A stretch of 19,090 nucleotides of DNA, from NCBI GenBank assembly GCA_017378975.1, contig JAFNXT010000338.1, forward strand, positions 1 to 19,090, read 5' to 3'. The notes beneath the pieces were generated by a model that was not told the origin of the DNA, did no database searches, and saw only the letters and a list, made by a program, of their open reading frames with translations. Shown one piece after another: positions 13,708-19,090 of this stretch; positions within the stretch are counted from its first letter, which is position 1, and the number at the start of each line of letters is the position of its first letter. The DNA is from Oscillospiraceae bacterium (GTDB lineage Bacteria > Bacillota > Clostridia > Oscillospirales > Oscillospiraceae). Both the position numbers and the translations under genes were made by a program.

Positions 13708-15954
13708 ATGGCACGGAAGAAACAGGAACCGGAAAAGAAGAAAAAGATAAATACGGACGGGGTCATGGGGTTGGTGGGGTCTACCACGGAGCAGGCGATC
13801 TCGGAAACGCTGGAGCTCAACTATATGCCCTATGCCATGAGCGTCATCGTTTCCCGGGCGATCCCGGAGATCGACGGCTTCAAGCCCTCCCATCGGAAGC
13901 TCCTTTATACCATGTATAAAATGGGTCTGCTGTCCGGCGGGCGGACCAAGTCTGCCAACATCGTGGGCCAGACCATGAAGCTCAATCCCCACGGTGACGC
14001 GGCGATCTATGAGACAATGGTCCGTTTGGCCAGAGGCAACGAGACGCTCCTGCATCCCTTCGTGGATTCCAAGGGCAACTTCGGTAAGGTCTATTCCCGT
14101 GATATGGCTTACGCCGCCGCCCGTTATACGGAAGCGAAGCTGGAGAAGTTCTGCGACGAGCTGTTCCGGGACATCGACTCCAACACCGTGGAGATGGTGG
14201 ACAACTACGACGCCACCATGAAGGAGCCGGCCCTCCTGCCCACCACCTTCCCCAATGTGCTGGTGACGGCCAATCAGGGCATCGCCGTGGGTATGGCATC
14301 GAATATCTGCTCGTTCAACCTGCGGGAGGTCTGCGAGACGGCCATCGCCCGGATCCGGGATCCCGAGCATGACCTCCTGAGCACCCTGCCGGGCCCCGAT
14401 TTCTCTACGGGAGCGGAGCTTCTGTTCGACGAAGCCACCACCCGGGAGGTCTATGCCACCGGTCGTGGCAGCTTCAAGCTTCGGTCCAAGTGGCGTTACG
14501 TCAAGGAGGGGAACCGGATCGAGATCTATGAGATCCCCTACACCACTGCCACCGAGATCATCATGGACAAGGTGGCGGACCTGATCAAGGCCGGTAAGAT
14601 CCGGGAGATCGCGGATATGCGTGACGAGACGGATCTGGGCGGTCTGAAGCTGACGATCGATCTGAAGCGTGGCGTGGAGCCGGAGAAGCTGATGCAGAAG
14701 CTGTTCCGTCTGACCACGTTGCAGGACAGCTTCCCCTGCAACTTCAACATCCTGATCGCAGGTATGCCCAGAGTCATGGGCGTGGGTGAGATCCTGGACG
14801 AATGGACCGCTTGGCGGACCGGATGCGTCCGCAACCGGATCTATCATCAGAAGGAGAAGAAGCAGGAGCGTTTGCACCTTTTGAAGGGTCTGGAGCGGAT
14901 CCTGCTGGACATCGATAAAGCCATCCGGATCATCCGGGAGACGGAGCTGGAGAGCGAGGTCGTGCCGAATCTGATGATCGGCTTCGGCATCGATGAGGTA
15001 CAGGCAAATTTCGTGGCGGAGATCAAGCTTCGCAACATCAATAAAGAGTACATCCTGAAGCAGACCAAGGCCACCGGAGATCTGGAGAAGGAGATCGCGG
15101 AGCTACAGAGCATCCTCGACAGCCGCCGGAAGCTCCAGAACCTGATCGTGAAGGAGCTGCAGCAGGTGGCGGACAAGTTCGGTCAGCCCCGTAAGACCGA
15201 GATCATCTATGAAGCCGCCCAGATCCAGCCCGAGGAGGAAGAGGAGCCGGTGCCGGACTATCCCGTGACGCTGTTCGTCTCCAAGGAGGGCTACATCAAG
15301 AAGATCACCGCCCAGTCCCTGCGGATGTCCGGTGAGCAGAAGTTCAAAGAGGGCGACAGTCTGGCCTTCTCCACGGAGACTTCCAACCGGGCGGAGATCC
15401 TGGTGTTCACCGATAAGTATCAATGCTACAAGAGCCGTCTGTCCGATTTCGACGATGGGAAGGCTTCGCAGCTGGGCGATTATCTGCCCTCCAAGCTGGG
15501 CTTCGACCCGGAGGAGAAGGTGGTGCAGGTGGTATTGCCCGGGGATCACAAGGGCTTCGTGCTGTTCTTCTTCGCGGGCGGTAAGGTCGCCAAGGTGCCC
15601 CTGAGCGCCTATGAGACCAAGACCAACCGCCGGAAGCTCACGGGCGCTTATTCCGACAAGAGTCCTCTGAAGGCCATTTTTGCCTTCGAGGCGGATCTGC
15701 AGATGGCACTGTATGCCACGGACGGACGCTGTCTGATCTTCTCCACGGCACAGCTCCTGCCCAAGACCACCCGGAACACGCAGGGCGTGGCGGTCATGAG
15801 CCTGAAGAAGAAGGCGGAGCTGGAGCGTGTCAGTATTCTGGAGGACAGCGGCATCGTCGATCAGCGCCGCTATCGCACCAAGACGATCCCTGCCACCGGC
15901 GCGCTGTTGAAGCCGGAGGACACGGGGGACAAGCAGATCGCGTTCGAGGTCTGA
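13708..15954 (+). CDS. parC: Type IIA DNA topoisomerase, GyrA/ParC-type cleavage subunit
   Basis: A 748-residue A subunit partnering the ParE-like protein. After a Lys-rich N-terminus (2-14) the breakage-reunion domain shows NYMPYAMSVIVSRAIPEIDG, FKPSHRKLLYTMY, the helix NPHGDAAIYE (93-102), NFGKVYSRDMAYAAARYTE with catalytic Tyr140, and GIAVGMASNI. The Ile of the IAVGMA segment is typical of the DNA-intercalating position. A coiled-coil gate lies at about 380-480. The C-terminal beta-pinwheel-like part (about 505-748) contains blade-like repeats (VTLFVSKEGYIKKI, GFVLFFFAGGKVAKV, MALYATDGRCLIFS) but no recognisable GyrA box (QRRGGKG), favouring a ParC/decatenase role over gyrase. Ala98 occupies the E. 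coli GyrA Ser83 position and Glu102 the Asp87 position. The start is ATG with TAAGGAG at 13695-13701. Confidence 0.92.
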   Translation: MARKKQEPEKKKKINTDGVMGLVGSTTEQAISETLELNYMPYAMSVIVSRAIPEIDGFKPSHRKLLYTMYKMGLLSGGRTKSANIVGQTMKLNPHGDAAIYETMVRLARGNETLLHPFVDSKGNFGKVYSRDMAYAAARYTEAKLEKFCDELFRDIDSNTVEMVDNYDATMKEPALLPTTFPNVLVTANQGIAVGMASNICSFNLREVCETAIARIRDPEHDLLSTLPGPDFSTGAELLFDEATTREVYATGRGSFKLRSKWRYVKEGNRIEIYEIPYTTATEIIMDKVADLIKAGKIREIADMRDETDLGGLKLTIDLKRGVEPEKLMQKLFRLTTLQDSFPCNFNILIAGMPRVMGVGEILDEWTAWRTGCVRNRIYHQKEKKQERLHLLKGLERILLDIDKAIRIIRETELESEVVPNLMIGFGIDEVQANFVAEIKLRNINKEYILKQTKATGDLEKEIAELQSILDSRRKLQNLIVKELQQVADKFGQPRKTEIIYEAAQIQPEEEEEPVPDYPVTLFVSKEGYIKKITAQSLRMSGEQKFKEGDSLAFSTETSNRAEILVFTDKYQCYKSRLSDFDDGKASQLGDYLPSKLGFDPEEKVVQVVLPGDHKGFVLFFFAGGKVAKVPLSAYETKTNRRKLTGAYSDKSPLKAIFAFEADLQMALYATDGRCLIFSTAQLLPKTTRNTQGVAVMSLKKKAELERVSILEDSGIVDQRRYRTKTIPATGALLKPEDTGDKQIAFEV

Positions 15955-15978
15955 AATATTTGAGAGGGAGGTCACGGG

Positions 15979-16839
15979 ATGGAGCGCTGGTCACATCAGA
16001 TCCGGTGGATCGTCACCACGATCCTGGGCGCGGCGGTGTTCTCGCTGGGGTTCGACCTGTTTTTGGTGCCCAATGAACTGAACTCCGGTGGCGTTTCCGG
16101 TCTTTCCATGGTGATCCGGGAGCTGTTGGGCTTCGGGTCCGTGGGCTTCATCCAGATCCTTTTGAACATCCCTTTGTTTTTACTGGGTGGGATCAAGATC
16201 GGGAAGAAATTCTTCTGGGGCTCCCTGTTGGGGATGCTGGCCAGCTCCGTGTTCATCGACCTGTTCGCCGGGCTCCCGGCTCCTCAGACGGAGCCTCTAC
16301 TGGGGGTGCTGTACGGATCGGTGCTTTGCGGTGCCGGGTTGGGGCTGGTGTTCGCCTGCGGGACCTCCACCGGCGGCTCGGATATCCTGGTACGGCTGTT
16401 GAAGCTCCGGTTCCGGGACGTGCCGGTGGGCCAGATCTGTCTCGCCACGGATCTGGCGGTGGCGGTGCTGACGGGTCTGGTGTTCGGTGACGTGACCCGG
16501 TGTTTGTATACCGGGCTCACGGTGTTCATCAGTGCCAAGGTCATGGACTTCATCATCTATCGCTTCGACGACTCCAAGGTGGCGCTGGTGATCACCAAGG
16601 AATACGAAGCGGTGGCTCAGGCGGTGGGGCAGCAGTTGGGCCGTGGTGCTACCTTCCTCCATGGACAGGGCGCGTGGTCCGGGCAGGAGACGGAGGTGGT
16701 CCTCACCGCCGTGAAGCGGCAACAGCTCACGGAGCTGAAGGAACTGGTCACCGGGATCGATCCCGGGGCATTCATCATCGTGCAGGATGCCCATCAGGTG
16801 TTGGGCGACGGGTTCGCCCGATACGGACAGTCATTATGA
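15979..16839 (+). CDS. YitT family membrane protein with C-terminal DUF2179
   Basis: A 286-residue integral membrane protein. Hydrophobic segments at about 8-30, 45-72, 80-98, 104-128, 145-165 and 170-188 carry the family signatures PNELNSGGVSGLS and CGTSTGGSDILVRLL. The soluble C-terminal DUF2179 domain (about 195-280) shows ALVITKEYE, LGRGATFLHGQGAWSGQE and IDPGAFIIVQDAHQVLGDGF. The family is widespread in Firmicutes with no settled function; transport has been suggested. It starts 24 nt after the topoisomerase subunit A stop with GGGAGGT 6 nt before its ATG, so it is very likely co-transcribed with that operon. There is no obvious functional link to topology. Confidence 0.94.
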   Translation: MERWSHQIRWIVTTILGAAVFSLGFDLFLVPNELNSGGVSGLSMVIRELLGFGSVGFIQILLNIPLFLLGGIKIGKKFFWGSLLGMLASSVFIDLFAGLPAPQTEPLLGVLYGSVLCGAGLGLVFACGTSTGGSDILVRLLKLRFRDVPVGQICLATDLAVAVLTGLVFGDVTRCLYTGLTVFISAKVMDFIIYRFDDSKVALVITKEYEAVAQAVGQQLGRGATFLHGQGAWSGQETEVVLTAVKRQQLTELKELVTGIDPGAFIIVQDAHQVLGDGFARYGQSL

Positions 16840-16854
16840 AAGGGGAGAGGGGAC

Positions 16855-17922
16855 TTGAAACGGAAGGCCGTCGCGCTGATCCTGGGCATCGTGCTGTGTT
16901 TCAGCGGTTGCGCGGAAATGTTCAGCGCATACTATTACTCGGAAGAGCCCCATCTCCACAGGACGACGGTCTCCGGCCCTTCCTATGCGGTGGAGGATAT
17001 GGATGATATCCACAAGGCCCTGTGCGACGCGATCGCCGCCTTTGAGACGGAGATGATGATCATCGGTCAGGGTCATGATATCGATGCGCTGGAAAAGGAT
17101 CTGCAACAGGTGTATCTCCATGTGCTCGAACACGATCCCATGGCGGCTTATGCGGTGGAGGGGATGACCTCCCGAGCCGGTCAGGTGGATGGGAAGAACG
17201 TAGTGACGGTATCCTTCGAATATCGGTACGATACCAAGTATCTCCGGCATATCCGGAAAGTGGAGACCATGGAAGACGCGGCATCCCAGCTCCGGGCGGC
17301 GCTGGAGGGCTGTGATGGGTCGCTGGTGCTGTATGTGGAGCATTACGAGGAGCAGGATCTGATACAGATCGCGCAGGAATACGCGGTCCGGTATCCTGAC
17401 CGGGTGGTGGAGATACCCCGGATCCTCACCGGGATCTACCCTTATACCGGAGAGGCCAGAGTGGTGGATATCACGTTCAGTTATACCATGGATCTGGCTT
17501 CTCTGAAACAAATGCGGACCGACGTGGCCCGATGCTTCAACGATGCGGTGGAGGCTCTGCCGGAGGGGGCTTCGGATTTGAAGGTTTATGAGTCCCTTTG
17601 GTCCTTCCTGCGGGACCGGGACACCGGGCGGTATGACAGCTCCATCACGCCGGCGTACAGTCTGCTCTACCACGGCGTGGGGGACAGCAAGGCCTATGCC
17701 ACGGTCTATGCCGCCTTGTGTGAGCGAGTGGGGATGCCCTGTCAGGTGGTCCGGGGGACCAGGGACGGGCAGGGCCATTGCTGGGCGGTGATCCGGACGG
17801 AAGAAGGGGAGAGACATTTGGATCTGCTTGCAGAAACGTTCCTGCCCCGTACCGATGCTCAGATGGAAGGCTATGTGTGGGACCCGGACCGGGTCCCGGC
17901 CTGCCCGGAGGTCATCCAATAA
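16855..17922 (+). CDS. Transglutaminase-like lipoprotein with Cys-to-Ser active site
   Basis: A 355-residue exported protein starting at TTG, preceded by AGGGGAGAGGGG and 15 nt after the YitT stop. A basic N-terminus, a hydrophobic core and FSGC give a lipoprotein signal with Cys19 as the likely lipidated residue. The C-terminal region (about 255-335) has the transglutaminase-like layout: GVGDSKAYATVYAALCERVG, then GHCW with His308, then HLDL with Asp323. In active members the position of Ser278 is the nucleophilic Cys (as in GVCxGYA). With Ser there, peptide cross-linking or proteolysis is not expected, and a binding or structural role is more likely. The middle (about 110-250) contains two similar alpha/beta blocks around VDGKNVVTVSFEYRYD and EARVVDITFSYTMD. 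It is the last gene of the operon, and no hairpin terminator follows, only an A-rich stretch. Confidence 0.8.
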   Translation: MKRKAVALILGIVLCFSGCAEMFSAYYYSEEPHLHRTTVSGPSYAVEDMDDIHKALCDAIAAFETEMMIIGQGHDIDALEKDLQQVYLHVLEHDPMAAYAVEGMTSRAGQVDGKNVVTVSFEYRYDTKYLRHIRKVETMEDAASQLRAALEGCDGSLVLYVEHYEEQDLIQIAQEYAVRYPDRVVEIPRILTGIYPYTGEARVVDITFSYTMDLASLKQMRTDVARCFNDAVEALPEGASDLKVYESLWSFLRDRDTGRYDSSITPAYSLLYHGVGDSKAYATVYAALCERVGMPCQVVRGTRDGQGHCWAVIRTEEGERHLDLLAETFLPRTDAQMEGYVWDPDRVPACPEVIQ

Positions 17923-17947
17923 AAATAAAAAAGATGAAAATTGGGGG

Positions 17948-17975
17948 TTGACATTTTCGATATCTGTGCTATAAT
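17948..17975 (+). promoter_or_regulatory. Consensus promoter of tRNA-Gly
   Basis: Perfect TTGACA (17948-17953) and TATAAT (17970-17975) separated by 16 bp. Transcription would start near 17982, a few bases before the mature tRNA 5' end at 17988, as expected for a highly expressed stable RNA. Confidence 0.9.
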
Positions 17976-17987
17976 TCATCTTGTTCC

Positions 17988-18063
17988 GCGGGTGTAGCTC
18001 ATCCGGTAGAGCGCCACCTTGCCAAGGTGGAGGTAGCGAGTTCGAGCCTCGTCACCCGCTCCA
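17988..18063 (+). tRNA. tRNA-Gly (anticodon GCC)
   Basis: The cloverleaf folds by eye. Acceptor GCGGGTG pairs with CACCCGC (18053-18059), followed by discriminator T and an encoded CCA (18061-18063). The D arm has GCTC/GAGC. The anticodon stem CCACC/GGTGG closes the loop TTGCCAA, giving anticodon GCC (glycine). The T arm is GCGAG-TTCGAGC-CTCGT. It has its own promoter and terminator. tRNA 3' ends are frequent integration sites for mobile elements, but no integrase or duplicated 3' end is visible in this window. Confidence 0.96.
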
Positions 18064-18067
18064 GATA

Positions 18068-18103
18068 AACCTCTCTTGTCCAACGGGCAAGAGAGGTTTT
18101 TTT
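18068..18103 (+). terminator. Rho-independent terminator of tRNA-Gly
   Basis: AACCTCTCTTG-TCC (18068-18081) pairs with GGG-CAAGAGAGGTT (18085-18098) with one G-U pair, and a run of seven Ts follows. It begins 5 nt after the CCA end. Confidence 0.93.
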
Positions 18104-18141
18104 ATCATCCCATCTCCCCAAAGGGGAAGGAGGATCTGAAA

Positions 18142-19090
18142 ATGAAACGAACGGTTTGCGCCCTGACGGCAACGGCGCTGGCGTTGTCTTTGCTGACGGC
18201 TTGCCGCAAGGAGCCCTCGGCCCCTACCACGGAGCCCACAGAGATCACTTGCCCCGTAGAGACCACCCAGCCGGTGGAGGCGCCGACGGTCCCGGTCCAG
18301 GTACCGGAGTCGGATCCTTTGATCTCCGGGCCGGAGAAGCTGGTGTCGGTGACGGATTTCAATGAGCTGACATTGGCTGTGAAGGTCACTGCCGGAGATA
18401 CGGTCCGCAGGGTCACCTATGCGCTGCGCAACGATGCGGGCCAGATCACCTTCTATGAGCGTAACGCGGAGGCAGAGCCCGGTGCCGATCAGTCCTACGG
18501 CTATGAGTCGGTCTGCTTCGGGGGCCGGATGTTCACCAACGGTGACATCACCGGCGAAGGCTTCCGGGAGATCGCCACGGAGCCGGAATACGGCTCAGCG
18601 GAGGGGTATTTCCGCAACGCATTGGCTATGTTGGGCTTCGATTTCGGCGATTGGCTCCGGACCGACGGCTTCCTCAAAGGGGAGGAAGCGACTTGGTTGG
18701 ACCGGGTCTGCGATGTTTATGAGACCGCCTGCACGGATCTGTTCGGAGAGGGCTATAAGGTCCGGCTTTTAGTGGATCGGGAGACCGGTCTGTGGGTCCG
18801 GTCGGAACGGACCATCCCCGGTACCGGTGAGACGATCCTCATGGAGGTGGAGTCCATGGAGGCATCTGCCCATATGATCCCGGGCTCACGTCCGGTGGCG
18901 CTTCGCAAGCAGGTGATCTACCGGGAAGAGGGGGTCACTGTCACCGCCATGGGACTGGACTTTACGGATCCCAATGGGGCGGTGCTGGTGCTTGCGACAG
19001 ATAACGCCACAGATACGGACATCTGCGCTACCGTGCCCCAGCTTCTGATCAACGGGCTTTACTGCCCGGTGCCGGTGCAGATCCTCTGCG
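18142..19090 (+). CDS. Thr/Pro-rich lipoprotein, partial (runs off the right edge)
   Basis: An open frame of 316 codons with no stop before the window ends. It starts at ATG 18142, with AAGGAGG at 18127-18133. The N-terminus MKRTVCALTATALALSLLTA followed by Cys is a lipoprotein signal (lipobox LTAC, lipidated Cys about 21). A Thr/Pro/Glu linker (about 27-55) leads to a beta-rich domain. Visible segments include VTYALRNDAGQITFYERN, a WLRTDGFLKGEE stretch and, at about 200-250, VRLLVDRETGLWVRSERTIP, reminiscent of outer-leaflet lipoproteins that report on a substrate. I cannot name the family. The late segment MGLDFTDPNGAVLVLATDNA-TDTDI looks like the start of an Ig-like or 'DUF-type' extracellular domain that continues beyond the window. 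Confidence 0.8.
   Translation, partial: MKRTVCALTATALALSLLTACRKEPSAPTTEPTEITCPVETTQPVEAPTVPVQVPESDPLISGPEKLVSVTDFNELTLAVKVTAGDTVRRVTYALRNDAGQITFYERNAEAEPGADQSYGYESVCFGGRMFTNGDITGEGFREIATEPEYGSAEGYFRNALAMLGFDFGDWLRTDGFLKGEEATWLDRVCDVYETACTDLFGEGYKVRLLVDRETGLWVRSERTIPGTGETILMEVESMEASAHMIPGSRPVALRKQVIYREEGVTVTAMGLDFTDPNGAVLVLATDNATDTDICATVPQLLINGLYCPVPVQILC

Noticed and set aside
17988..18103. tRNA-Gly 3' end considered as an attachment site of an integrated element
   Set aside because: No integrase, no repeated tRNA 3' segment elsewhere in the window, and the tRNA is intact with its own terminator.
18115..18127. TCCCCAAAGGGGA small palindrome before the last lipoprotein gene
   Set aside because: A 5-bp stem is too short to call as a regulatory site; it may be a remnant of an intergenic repeat.

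Overview
This 19.1 kb window is GC-rich. It has strong purine-rich ribosome binding sites, housekeeping-type (TTGACN / TATNNT) promoters, Thr/Pro-rich surface and lipoproteins, a YitT-family membrane protein and a clostridial-looking type IIA topoisomerase pair. Together these suggest a high-GC gut member of the Clostridia (Oscillospiraceae/Ruminococcaceae-like). That assignment is inference from gene style; there is no marker gene such as 16S rRNA.

Layout. (1) Positions 1-236 hold no gene, only a cluster of palindromic intergenic repeats. (2) Positions 237-8501 form a compact four-gene accessory block. It has two convergent paralogous TIR-domain membrane proteins (295-1119 +, 1166-2122 -), a 1302-residue fusion (6088-2180 -) that starts with a Hanks-type protein kinase and continues with a Rossmann (TrkA-N-like) fold, an RyR domain and a C-terminal part resembling a degenerate CARF/Card1 (DUF1887)-like protein, and a 754-residue unrecognised protein (8437-6173 -). 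Three of the four genes have near-identical promoters: TTGACG, 17-18 bp, then an extended -10 inside ATGGTATRNT. (3) A divergent gene (8682-11426 +) encodes a 914-residue secreted, Ig-like-domain, single-TM surface protein and ends at a clear terminator. (4) Positions 11556-17922 are a probable operon: GyrB/ParE-type subunit, GyrA/ParC-type subunit, YitT-family membrane protein, and a transglutaminase-like lipoprotein whose catalytic Cys position is Ser. (5) A tRNA-Gly(GCC) has its own consensus promoter and terminator. (6) A Thr/Pro-rich lipoprotein runs off the right edge.

The best candidate for an undescribed system is block 2. The domain families present are a NADase-type TIR fold tethered to the membrane, a kinase, RyR and Rossmann/CARF-like sensing modules. 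These families recur in prokaryotic conflict (anti-phage) and nucleotide-signalling systems. A working model is that the large kinase/RyR/CARF-like protein senses a ligand and signals, the 754-residue protein is a partner, and the two TIR proteins are membrane effectors or their regulators. No assay, homology search or structure prediction could be run, so the system-level claim is a hypothesis. The TIR, kinase and RyR calls rest on visible motifs; the Card1-like call is weaker.

The topoisomerase operon is also of interest. Its subunit A carries Ala at the position equivalent to E. coli GyrA Ser83, subunit B has a changed ATP-lid motif (LGLNGLG for GGLHGVG), and the promoter spacer is unusually G-rich.
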